Shown here in pieces: positions 9,653 to 17,239 of a stretch of DNA of 50,000 nt. A program made the position numbers and the translations under genes. Each line of letters starts with the position of its first letter. Position 1 is the stretch's first letter. Source of the stretch: Rhodopirellula halodulae (GTDB taxonomy: Bacteria; Planctomycetota; Planctomycetia; Pirellulales; Pirellulaceae); NCBI RefSeq assembly GCF_020966775.1, contig NZ_JAJKFV010000029.1, forward strand, positions 1 through 50,000, in the 5' to 3' direction. The notes under the pieces were generated by a model. That model was given only the letters and a program-made list of their open reading frames with translations, had not been told where the DNA came from and ran no database searches.

Positions 9653-11125
9653 TCAAAGCACCGGTCCGAGGGTGGCCAGGACGTTGTTCCACAAACGCTG
9701 CGGAAGGCTCCAGGATTGAACCTGCTCGGCCGTGACCGGTTGTGAGTCCGCGAGGTATTCCTGCTGTCTTTGATAAACATCGCCGGTCAATTTCGGATCG
9801 TAGAACAGGATGTTGTTTTCATAGTTCAGGTCAAAGCTGCGTCGGTCCATGTTGGCGGATCCGATCAAGGTGATCTCGTCGTCGACGGTGACGGATTTGG
9901 TGTGCAGCAGCCCCTTGGTGTACTCATGGATCTGGATTCCTGATTCCAGTAGCCCCGCGTAGTAACTGCGACTGGCACCGCCGACGATCCGTGAGTCATT
10001 TCGAGCGGGAAGGATCAAATTGGTTTCCACGCCTCGCCACGCTGCGGCACAAAGAGCTTGTTGCATGGATTCGTTCGGAACATAGTACGGCGAGGTGATT
10101 GTCAGTTTTCGACGAGCGGTATGAAAAAGCGTTTCGAACACCTCCGGCATGGCTGAGTTGCGAACGGTCGGCCCCGTTCCAATCACTTGAGCGGGGAAGC
10201 CCATTCCAATGTTCGGCAGTGGGCCTTCCAATAAGCAGGTCAGATCGTCGTCTTCGCCGGCCATCCAATCCGCGATGAAGAGCTGTTGATTTTGCCGAAC
10301 CACCGGGCCTTCGAATCGAATCATCGCATCCACCCAAGGCGCGTACTTTGGTTTGACCCGGAACTCGGGGTCCGCGCAGTTTTGGCTGCCGCAGTACGTG
10401 ATGCTGCCATCGATCACCACAATCTTGCGGTGGTTGCGCAAATCGATCCGGCCTCGCAACGCTCTCAGCACCAAGTTGCCGATGGGAAGAGCACGAGATA
10501 GATGCACCCCGGCTTCACGCATTTGCTGCCAGTGTTGTGACCGGATGATCCCGCGAGATCCCAAATCATCCGCCATGGCTCGGCAGCGCACACCGCGTTT
10601 GGCTGCTCGGATCAATGCATCTTTGATTCGAGTTCCATTGTTGTCAGGCAGCCAAATGTAAAACAACAAATGAACATGATCGGTTGCATGGTCAATGTCA
10701 TTGACGATCGATTCGATCGTGTCGTTGGAATCCTTCATCAGAACGCCTCGATTGCCACCCAAGGCTTCGAAGCCATTGACGGACTCGCCCATTCGAAACA
10801 GGTGCTGGTATCGATCCGGAACATTGGCCAACGTGTGCCGCGATTCGTCCGCGTTGATTTCAGGCATGGATGGTAGGCGTTCCATCACACCCTTCATACG
10901 CTGCATGCGACGGCTGCCGATGTTGGTTTCACCGAAGAGGAAATAGAGAAAGACTCCCAAGAAGGGAATCGCCGCAATGATCGTGACCCACGCGATTCGG
11001 GAAGCTGGTTCGCGATGCGGTCGGGTCATGACACGAGTGAGCGTGACGACCTCGATGGCGACATGAATGACCAAACCGATCGAGATCGCATCCACGTGGA
11101 ATTGAAAGTACTTTTCAAGATTCAT
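9653..11125 (-). CDS. cls: Cardiolipin synthase (phospholipase D superfamily)
   Basis: Makes cardiolipin by joining two phosphatidylglycerol molecules, at the inner membrane. Two N-terminal membrane helices are followed by two HKD catalytic motifs: HRKIVVID in the first half (His-x-Lys-x4-Asp, followed by GSQN) and HTKSVTVD in the second, followed by GSANMDRRSF. This is the standard bacterial Cls layout at a normal length of about 490 residues. The chosen start is ATG at 11125 (protein begins MNLEKYFQF), because the longer frame up to 11233 adds an Arg/His-rich stretch unlike a membrane-protein N-terminus and would reach into the terminator. An AGGAG lies about 15 nt upstream of this ATG. The intrinsic terminator at 11232-11275 separates it from the gene upstream, so it has its own promoter. 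Confidence 0.92.
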   Translation of the reverse strand: MNLEKYFQFHVDAISIGLVIHVAIEVVTLTRVMTRPHREPASRIAWVTIIAAIPFLGVFLYFLFGETNIGSRRMQRMKGVMERLPSMPEINADESRHTLANVPDRYQHLFRMGESVNGFEALGGNRGVLMKDSNDTIESIVNDIDHATDHVHLLFYIWLPDNNGTRIKDALIRAAKRGVRCRAMADDLGSRGIIRSQHWQQMREAGVHLSRALPIGNLVLRALRGRIDLRNHRKIVVIDGSITYCGSQNCADPEFRVKPKYAPWVDAMIRFEGPVVRQNQQLFIADWMAGEDDDLTCLLEGPLPNIGMGFPAQVIGTGPTVRNSAMPEVFETLFHTARRKLTITSPYYVPNESMQQALCAAAWRGVETNLILPARNDSRIVGGASRSYYAGLLESGIQIHEYTKGLLHTKSVTVDDEITLIGSANMDRRSFDLNYENNILFYDPKLTGDVYQRQQEYLADSQPVTAEQVQSWSLPQRLWNNVLATLGPVL

Positions 11126-11231
11126 GGCGAGCGTTGATCGCTCCTGTGAGGAATGGTCGTGCAAAGATCGAGGTCGGCATCTGGCAGCCAAACGGACAGA
11201 GCATCGATCATGAAAGGCAGATTGCCAAAGC

Positions 11232-11275
11232 AAAAAGCCAAGCGATGAATCTTAAAGGATCCAACGCTTGGCTTT
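11232..11275 (-). terminator. Rho-independent terminator after the secreted-protein gene
   Basis: A perfect 11-bp inverted repeat: AAAGCCAAGCG at 11234-11244 pairs with CGCTTGGCTTT at 11265-11275. On the minus strand the stem is followed directly by a run of T. It lies 31 nt past the stop of the gene ending at 11307 and so ends that transcript before the cardiolipin synthase gene. Confidence 0.85.
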
Positions 11276-11306
11276 GAGGATGGTCGACTCGAAGTCGGGT
11301 GACGAC

Positions 11307-12731
11307 TCAGAATTGAACTTGGTATTTCTGAGTCATGTCGCGGCGGATTGCCGCGGTCAGTTTGTCGATTTGGTTGAGGGCTTCGCGGTAGTTTCCGTAG
11401 GCGTTGCCCTGGGCGATCGCGCTGGTGACGCGCTGATAGTCGGTCACGCTGTTGGTATTGTAGTACCCGTAGCCGTCGTTGTAGTACCCGGTGTCCAAGC
11501 TTTGACTGGCTTTCACCTGACCAGCCTTGATGTTGGTTTTGCGAACTGTCAACGCATTCCCGCGAAGCAATTCGGAGACGTTGGTTCCGTACTGGATCAT
11601 GTCGGGGTCGACATTCAAAGTTCCCAATTCGTCAATTTGGCGAGCACGCTGGTCGCTCCATTTGGCCATGGCGCCGGCGGTTTGCGATTTGTGGTCGCGT
11701 GTGTGCTCGATGATGTTGTTGATTTGATCGAAGTAGTACTTGGACTCGTAAGCCATCCGTTGCTCTTCGGTTTGTTCGGTCAAGTTCGCTCGACCGGCTG
11801 CACGTTCGGCTTGGCTTTGCAAGCTGAAGATTCCCATCAGGCTGCTCAAGCTGGCTTGAGTGATTGGGCCCTGCAGCGACAGAGCATTGCCATCCACCGA
11901 GACCTTCCACTGCTTGACCTCCGGAGCATCTGTTCCGTTGCGACGCAAGATTTCCGCAAGCAACTCAGGAGCGATGAGTTTGAGGGCGGATGGCGATTGG
12001 CTGAACTCGAACTTCACGATGCATTCGTTCAAACTTCGACGGCCAACGATGATGCTGAAACCCTCTACTGACGCCAGGATTTTGGCAATTGATTCAGGAG
12101 AGTTTGATTTGAGCGACTCCAATCCTTCCAGCCGTGTTTTCAACGGAACCGGTGACAAGACGTTGGCCATGTCAACGGCCAACATGAACGAAAGGTAAGC
12201 CTCGGGCTGTTTCGCGTGTGCCGTCAAAAACGGCGTGTACTTCACGTCGATCACGGGAGTCAGCCAGCCAGCCAACAACGAACGGTCGGTGGGGCGAAGG
12301 ATGCCCAATCGATCGGGATGGTCAGTGCCGGGAAGGAAATAGGTTTGATTGGGTGCGTGGACGACTTCGCGATTGACCACCTCGTCGACGTAACCACCCA
12401 AGTGATCAGCCAGTTTCTTTGCATCGACCGGTTTGTTGACGATTGCGTAGCCAGCTTCCCACTTAGGACGCAGGTTGCCCAAATCGAGATCCGCCAGGAG
12501 CCAAACTTCTTTGACGGATGAAGCCGCCGCGGGAGAGAACCCCGCGTCTTTCATCAGCTTGTGAAGGGCGGGCACATTGACGTAGCCAATGGCGTTGCCA
12601 GGGGCGGGCGATCGATCGAGAAGCAATTCGATCTTCTCTTTCTCTTCCGCGTGAATGATTGATGAAGAAAGGGCAACGGTGGCTGCAATGGCCAATGAGA
12701 GGAGGGTTCGCATAAGATTGGCTGGCTTCAT
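11307..12731 (-). CDS. Secreted protein of unknown family
   Basis: I do not recognise a domain. The protein of about 474 residues opens with a clear signal peptide (MKPANLMRTLLSLAIAATVA..., cleavage expected after Ile-Ile-His-Ala), so it is exported. The body is soluble, mixed alpha/beta, with no cysteine clusters. A Tyr/Gly/Asn-rich patch (GYYNDGYGYYN) lies near residue 405, followed by a helical C-terminus rich in Arg and Gln. Start choice: ATG at 12731, with ATG at 12713 as alternative; both leave the signal peptide intact. It has its own terminator at 11232-11275. The HlyD-type gene ends 36 nt upstream on the same strand, so it may be read as the last gene of that operon. Confidence 0.78.
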   Translation of the reverse strand: MKPANLMRTLLSLAIAATVALSSSIIHAEEKEKIELLLDRSPAPGNAIGYVNVPALHKLMKDAGFSPAAASSVKEVWLLADLDLGNLRPKWEAGYAIVNKPVDAKKLADHLGGYVDEVVNREVVHAPNQTYFLPGTDHPDRLGILRPTDRSLLAGWLTPVIDVKYTPFLTAHAKQPEAYLSFMLAVDMANVLSPVPLKTRLEGLESLKSNSPESIAKILASVEGFSIIVGRRSLNECIVKFEFSQSPSALKLIAPELLAEILRRNGTDAPEVKQWKVSVDGNALSLQGPITQASLSSLMGIFSLQSQAERAAGRANLTEQTEEQRMAYESKYYFDQINNIIEHTRDHKSQTAGAMAKWSDQRARQIDELGTLNVDPDMIQYGTNVSELLRGNALTVRKTNIKAGQVKASQSLDTGYYNDGYGYYNTNSVTDYQRVTSAIAQGNAYGNYREALNQIDKLTAAIRRDMTQKYQVQF

Positions 12732-12767
12732 CAAAGGTTGTGAGTCGGTAGAGAGAACCGCGGAGAG

Positions 12768-13892
12768 CTAGAAGACATAGTTCATCCAACTATTTGCCCG
12801 GATGACAAACATGATCGGAATTCCGGCAATTTGAACGTCGCCAGTATAAACCGCGGCTTGGCCCTGTGCACCGCCGGGCATGGGGTAAGATTCGGGGTCG
12901 TCCAAGCGGATTCGCACCGCAAATTGCGATGGTTTTCCATCTGAGACCGAACTGGGAACGACACCGCCGGCGGTGAGCTGCCCCTTCCCGGAAACGTTGA
13001 TCGCGTTAAGAACTCGCCCGGTGAGAATTTCACCTGGATAGGCGTCCATCGCCAGTTCCGCGTACTGATTCGGTTGGATCCGCAGGAAGTTTTTCTCCGT
13101 GAAGAGTGCCACGACGATGCCGTCGTGCTCCTGATCAAAATCGCGAATGAAAGACATGACGGGACCCGTTGCGGGACCCAGCAACATGCCGGGATGGACT
13201 TGGAGATTGGTCACGTAGCCATCGGCCGGAGCTCGGACCGTGGTTTGTTCCAAGTCGTATTCCGCGTTGGCAAGGGAGGTTTCCGCTTGGGATTGTTTGG
13301 CCTGTGCCACACCGACAGATATCTGGGCTTGTTTGAGTGATTGCTCGGCTTGCGTGAGGGCGGCGTCGGCTTGTTGAAACTGAGTCTCGGCCCGTTCCAA
13401 TTCATCTTGGCTGGCTCCACCGGACTCTCGCAGCTTGCGATATCGATCGCGGTCATTGGTGGCATATCGCAAATCGGCCGTGGCGCGATCCAGGGTCGCT
13501 TTGGCAAGTTCGACCGTTGACTCCGATAGTTCGATACTCTGTTTCGCCTGAGTCAGATTGGCTTGAGCGAGTTGGACTGCGTTCTCATAGGGAACGGGAT
13601 CCACTGTGAAGAGTACGTCGCCTTTCTTAACCGGATCATTGGCCGAAACGAAGACTTCTTGAATGCGGCCGTTGGTCGAGAGTTGAGCTGTGATCGGATC
13701 AATCTGTGCGATCACAATGGCGTGTTTGGTGTAGGGGTGAAAGTATTGGGCGCAAAAGAGCAGGGCGATGATCAACCCCGGCCCCACCGAAGCAAGGAAC
13801 ACGGCGAGCGGAAGCGTCAAACGCAACAGTTTGAACTTCGCGAAAATCAGCCAGACCGCTCCGCAATAAAGACCACCAAGAATCCAGCTCAT
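12768..13892 (-). CDS. HlyD-family membrane fusion protein, YiaV/YibH-like
   Basis: A 374-residue inner-membrane adaptor with two N-terminal membrane helices (about 2-18 and 26-48). After them come His-Pro-Tyr-Thr and a lipoyl half, then a long coiled coil with Ala/Gln/Glu heptads (about 105-215), the second lipoyl half (TTVRAPADGYV) and a beta-barrel ending in SWMNYVF. The His-Pro-Tyr-Thr and the Ser-Trp-Met ending closely resemble what I know of E. coli YiaV and YibH, which sit next to a DUF3302 gene just as this one does. No export ATPase or pump is adjacent, so the partner is unknown. The ATG overlaps the stop of the 59-residue gene as ATGA, so translation is probably coupled. Confidence 0.88.
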   Translation of the reverse strand: MSWILGGLYCGAVWLIFAKFKLLRLTLPLAVFLASVGPGLIIALLFCAQYFHPYTKHAIVIAQIDPITAQLSTNGRIQEVFVSANDPVKKGDVLFTVDPVPYENAVQLAQANLTQAKQSIELSESTVELAKATLDRATADLRYATNDRDRYRKLRESGGASQDELERAETQFQQADAALTQAEQSLKQAQISVGVAQAKQSQAETSLANAEYDLEQTTVRAPADGYVTNLQVHPGMLLGPATGPVMSFIRDFDQEHDGIVVALFTEKNFLRIQPNQYAELAMDAYPGEILTGRVLNAINVSGKGQLTAGGVVPSSVSDGKPSQFAVRIRLDDPESYPMPGGAQGQAAVYTGDVQIAGIPIMFVIRANSWMNYVF

Positions 13893-14068
13893 GTCGCGTC
13901 CTCGGTGTTGGCGGAACTCGCAAGTTTTTCCATTCGCGATTGAAGATGTGAGAGACGCTGATTCAGGTCGTCAGCGGAACGCTCTTCGTGACCAATCGGT
14001 GTTTCGGGTGCGTTCAAGCTTCGGTAGAGATAGATCACGAAGACACAACTGACCAAAGCTGGGATCAT
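13889..14068 (-). CDS. 59-residue membrane-anchored coiled-coil protein
   Basis: Very short but well supported by context: its ATG at 14068 overlaps the DUF3302 stop as ATGA, and its own stop overlaps the HlyD-type ATG as ATGA. The protein has one N-terminal membrane helix (MIPALVSCVFVIYLYRS), a short polar linker and a C-terminal amphipathic helix with heptad spacing (DLNQRLSHLQSRMEKLASS). I know no named family for it. Its position between a DUF3302 protein and a HlyD adaptor suggests a small subunit of that envelope complex. The coiled coil could bind the adaptor's hairpin or the similar C-terminal helix of the DUF3302 protein. This is inference from layout only. Confidence 0.75.
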   Translation of the reverse strand: MIPALVSCVFVIYLYRSLNAPETPIGHEERSADDLNQRLSHLQSRMEKLASSANTEDAT

Positions 14069-14418
14069 GATTTGGCTCCTTGACCAGAGGCTTCCATTGA
14101 ATCGACCAACGCTTCGAGACTTTGGATCTGTGTTTCCAATTGCAACGGATCGATTTGCGAGTGTTTGCTTTGTGGCGTGGGTTTGGGACTCATGTGTGCC
14201 CAAACCATGGCCAGCACCCAAACGATCCCGGTCGGAAGCCCCAGCCATCCCGCGATGTTAACGGCGTCCGCGTAAGCGTGTTGACGTCGCTTGGCGATCT
14301 GACCCGGCAGGGCTGCGAGGACAACTGTCACCAACAGGGCCAGTGCGACAAAGACGAGCAGGAACACCAACGCGATGATTCGCAACGTGGGTCCCGCGGA
14401 TTGCAGTCCGTATTCCAT
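14065..14418 (-). CDS. DUF3302 family inner-membrane protein (YiaW/YibI-like)
   Basis: A 117-residue protein with two membrane helices (about 12-37 and 54-72). Between them is the segment GQIAKRRQHAYADAVNIAGW, which matches the conserved cytoplasmic loop of E. coli YiaW/YibI (I-A-K-x-R-x-H-x-x-A-D-A-x-x-x-A-G-W) as I remember it. The E. coli proteins end soon after the second helix. This one adds about 40 residues with an amphipathic helix (LQLETQIQSLEALVDSMEAS) that could form a coiled coil. It is the first gene of a three-gene unit with HlyD last, the same pairing as yiaW-yiaV. Function in the family is not established. Confidence 0.85.
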   Translation of the reverse strand: MEYGLQSAGPTLRIIALVFLLVFVALALLVTVVLAALPGQIAKRRQHAYADAVNIAGWLGLPTGIVWVLAMVWAHMSPKPTPQSKHSQIDPLQLETQIQSLEALVDSMEASGQGAKS

Positions 14419-14696
14419 GGCAGAATCTTGGGTGAGAGTGCAAAGACACTGATGGATGCCATCTTATCGATGCTGTGAACGCCTCACCAGCAATCGCGAT
14501 CACACCGCAAGCTTTGGTTGTCGGCAAAATCGTCGAATATGGAAATATCGTTCAATTTTAACGTTGTTTGATGACGATCCCAAGAAAGACAAACCCAGGT
14601 CGGGTTCTGCGCAGAGACGGACTTGAATCGCAGTGTCATTCAATGAATTCGCGATCATTGGACCGAGAACGAACGATCTCTTCCCTTGCCACACGA

Positions 14697-16166
14697 ATGA
14701 TTCTTCAAGCGATGGAACGAACGCGAAATCGTCTAGCCGGCCAATGGTTTGGGCGATGGTCGACGGCTTTCATCGCATCGATGGTGTTGCTTGGGCAGGC
14801 GAACGTCATGGGCGAGGAGTCGTTTGCAAACCTGTTGCAATCGATGACCGTGGTTCCAGGCGAAGACACGTTGCTGGCGGCCCACTTTCGAGAGTTGGAT
14901 CGCGAATTGGCTGCGATCGAGGAACCGATCATTGCTTCGTCGATACCTGATCCGGAGCCGATTGCCTGGGTGGGTGATTCGTCTGGGAACGCATTACCGG
15001 GTAACGTTTCTTGGAACGGTTCGAGCCAGCCTTTTTTGACCGAAGCGTTCGACCGTCCGTCGGGAGTTCAAAAGCAGAACAACTTCACGGTCTTTCCTGA
15101 CTTTGATTCGGGGATCGTGATCGAAGGCGACGGGGTGGCACTCAAGATCGGTGGCTTTGTGAAAGCCGACTTCATTTCAGATTTCGATCCGATTGACTCA
15201 GAAGATTCTTTTGACACCAGCGAGATCGCAGTCGGTGCTGCGGACCGCGAAAATTCGCGGTTTCATTCGAAGGCATCTCGCTTGAGCTTTGACACCCGTT
15301 GGCGAATCCACGAGCAAGCCGTTCGTGCCTTCATCGAAGCGGACTTCTTTGGTGGCGAAGACGGTGCGAACGGATCGTTGAGGCTGCGTCATGCGTACGG
15401 AACCATGGGCTACTTCACCGCGGGTCAGACTTGGACAACGTTCACGCATCCGTCGGCGGTGCCACAGACGTTGGACTTTGAAGGTGCCGTTTCCAACGTG
15501 AACCGACGGCAAGGTTTGGTGCGTGTGGATTTGCCGTTGGGTGATAGCGGTTTGTCTTGGGCCGTGTCGCTCGAGGATCCGCAGATCGACATCGAAATCC
15601 CAACGGGCGTGATGGGAGAGGGACGCACCGAATCGCCGGACTTCATCACCCACGTCAAATTGGAACGCGAACGTGGCGATTTCCAAGCCGCGATGGTGAT
15701 TCGTGAACTCGGATTTCAACGAAACGGGGATCCGGTCATCACGGACACCGCGTGGGGGTTCAATTTCACCGGGTCGCTTGGATTGTCCGAGGCCACTCGC
15801 GTTTATTCGCAGATCACGTTTGGAGAAGGAATCGGAAGCTACCGGGGCTCGCCCGATGTTGTGGCAACCGGACCGACCTCCGCGCAGATCCTGCCGATGT
15901 TTGGTTGGATGATCGGTACCAAGCACATTTGGAGCGACCGCTGGACGTCCAACTTGACCTACAGCGAGTTGTCGTTGGATCCCATTGCTGGGCAATCAGG
16001 ATCGAACTTGCGCGACACGACGTATCTCGCCGTGAACTTGATTCACAATCCTGTCGACAGAGTCTTCATCGGTGCTGAGTACCTGTATGGCACGCGGGAG
16101 AACCAGAATTCACAGCGAGCCGATGCGACACGCTTGCAGATGACCTTCGGTTTCTATTTGCCGTAA
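14697..16166 (+). CDS. DcaP-like outer-membrane porin
   Basis: A protein of about 489 residues with a signal peptide (Arg-rich n-region, then STAFIASMVLLGQANVMG). After a low-complexity linker of about 90 residues a beta-barrel begins with VALKIGGFVKADFISDFD, typical of DcaP-type porins: Gly-Phe-Val-Lys-Ala-Asp, then a SRLSFDTRW strand and the AGQTWTTF motif. The barrel ends in an aromatic residue pattern (MTFGFYLP) near the C-terminus. Diffusion of small acids or sugars across the outer membrane is the family role. An earlier ATG at 14568 is possible but adds an Arg-rich stretch before the signal peptide. The gene is divergent from the DUF3302 operon. The DUF3302-to-porin gap is about 280 nt and must hold both promoters. 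Confidence 0.85.
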   Translation: MILQAMERTRNRLAGQWFGRWSTAFIASMVLLGQANVMGEESFANLLQSMTVVPGEDTLLAAHFRELDRELAAIEEPIIASSIPDPEPIAWVGDSSGNALPGNVSWNGSSQPFLTEAFDRPSGVQKQNNFTVFPDFDSGIVIEGDGVALKIGGFVKADFISDFDPIDSEDSFDTSEIAVGAADRENSRFHSKASRLSFDTRWRIHEQAVRAFIEADFFGGEDGANGSLRLRHAYGTMGYFTAGQTWTTFTHPSAVPQTLDFEGAVSNVNRRQGLVRVDLPLGDSGLSWAVSLEDPQIDIEIPTGVMGEGRTESPDFITHVKLERERGDFQAAMVIRELGFQRNGDPVITDTAWGFNFTGSLGLSEATRVYSQITFGEGIGSYRGSPDVVATGPTSAQILPMFGWMIGTKHIWSDRWTSNLTYSELSLDPIAGQSGSNLRDTTYLAVNLIHNPVDRVFIGAEYLYGTRENQNSQRADATRLQMTFGFYLP

Positions 16167-16212
16167 CCTCGACGGTAGGGGGCTTGAAAGTGGAGGCCCT
16201 GAAGGTGGGGCA

Positions 16213-16240
16213 GCAAAGTCGAGTCAGTAGCTGACTTTGC
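16213..16240. repeat. Inverted repeat across the SHD1 gene stop codon
   Basis: GCAAAGTC at 16213-16220 and GACTTTGC at 16233-16240 form a perfect 8-bp stem with a 12-nt loop that contains the stop codon of the minus-strand gene. It lies between two convergent genes and could slow or end transcription from either side, but there is no T run, so a terminator role is only possible. Confidence 0.4.
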
Positions 16241-17162
16241 GAACTCCGATCGTGGAGTAACCCGGATAGTTGGGAAGCACCATCTGCGTCGCGGTCAGGC
16301 TATCGCGAGCCGTCACCATCACGCTGATGGGGCGTCCATAGACGCCGGGGTTGGGGCGGATCTGAACTTCCCACACATGAGTCAGCCCGGTTCGAACGGC
16401 GGCCATGTTGAACTTCAAGAGTTCCATTTGTTGACGCTGTTGTTGCTGAGCCATGGATTGTTGGTAGTTGGCAGCTTCGTAACGCATCATCAAATCTTCG
16501 CGGGCGCGAGCGTCTTCGTCTTCATTGTACTGTTTCCAGTTTTCCCATCCCGCCTGAAGAACTTCCAAATCCTTTTCGCTGAACATGAAGAACGGAACGG
16601 CGATTTGGTCGCCGGATTCGAGTTCAATCAGAACGCCTTCCAACGGATACGACTTGGGTTTTCCAGCGAGCGAGGCCGCGAATTTTTTCAGGTCGGCTTC
16701 GTTTTCCATGGGAGTGTTCTCGATCGTTGAAAGCACTCGCAAGATGACCCGTTGATGCAGCGGATCAAAGGTGGAGAAAGCTTTGCCATCGATGGTGACC
16801 GCACCCAGTTTGCGTTCCAAAACGTAGGTTTTCTTTCCATAGGAGAGAATTTTTGCTCGGATCTTCAATCCATCGCGGGAGGTCCAGGTGTGCATTTCCA
16901 GATCGCCGCCGGATCGTTGATCGGAATCCGCGTCCGATCGTTTTTTGACGAAGGCTTGATCCTCATCGGACAGTTCTTTGAGTTCGATCGCTGCCAATCG
17001 ACCGGAGCCGCGGCGTTTCAGAATCACGGTGGTCTCGTTGAACCCGATCATCTCGCCGTCGAGCTTGTACGCTCCGTTGGCACTGGTCCAAGTTCGTTGG
17101 TTGGCGGAGACGGCGGAAGTGGTGGCCATCAAAGCCACAAGGAGGAATAGCGAGCGAAGCAT
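16224..17162 (-). CDS. Secreted SHD1-domain-like protein
   Basis: A protein of about 312 residues with a signal peptide (MLRSLFLLVALMATTSAVSA). Two repeats of the SLA1-homology-1 type follow, each opening with a Trp-Thr-Ser step (RTWTSANG and HTWTSRDG), an aromatic/Gly strand pattern and a Leu/Val-rich segment. Such modules are common in secreted planctomycete proteins and are thought to bind peptides or surfaces. A Gln-rich helix (SMAQQQQRQQMELL) and a C-terminal region of about 60 residues follow. Start ATG at 17162 is chosen for the signal peptide; the frame stays open to 17234 but that part looks non-coding. It lies 77 nt downstream of the RPN-repeat gene on the same strand and may share its transcript. 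Confidence 0.75.
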   Translation of the reverse strand: MLRSLFLLVALMATTSAVSANQRTWTSANGAYKLDGEMIGFNETTVILKRRGSGRLAAIELKELSDEDQAFVKKRSDADSDQRSGGDLEMHTWTSRDGLKIRAKILSYGKKTYVLERKLGAVTIDGKAFSTFDPLHQRVILRVLSTIENTPMENEADLKKFAASLAGKPKSYPLEGVLIELESGDQIAVPFFMFSEKDLEVLQAGWENWKQYNEDEDARAREDLMMRYEAANYQQSMAQQQQRQQMELLKFNMAAVRTGLTHVWEVQIRPNPGVYGRPISVMVTARDSLTATQMVLPNYPGYSTIGVRKVSY

Positions 17163-17239
17163 GTGATCGAGACGTGGGAAAGGAGGTGAATTGTGAGCCT
17201 CGCCGCCTGGATCCAGGCGGCAAGTGTCAGACAAAAGTG

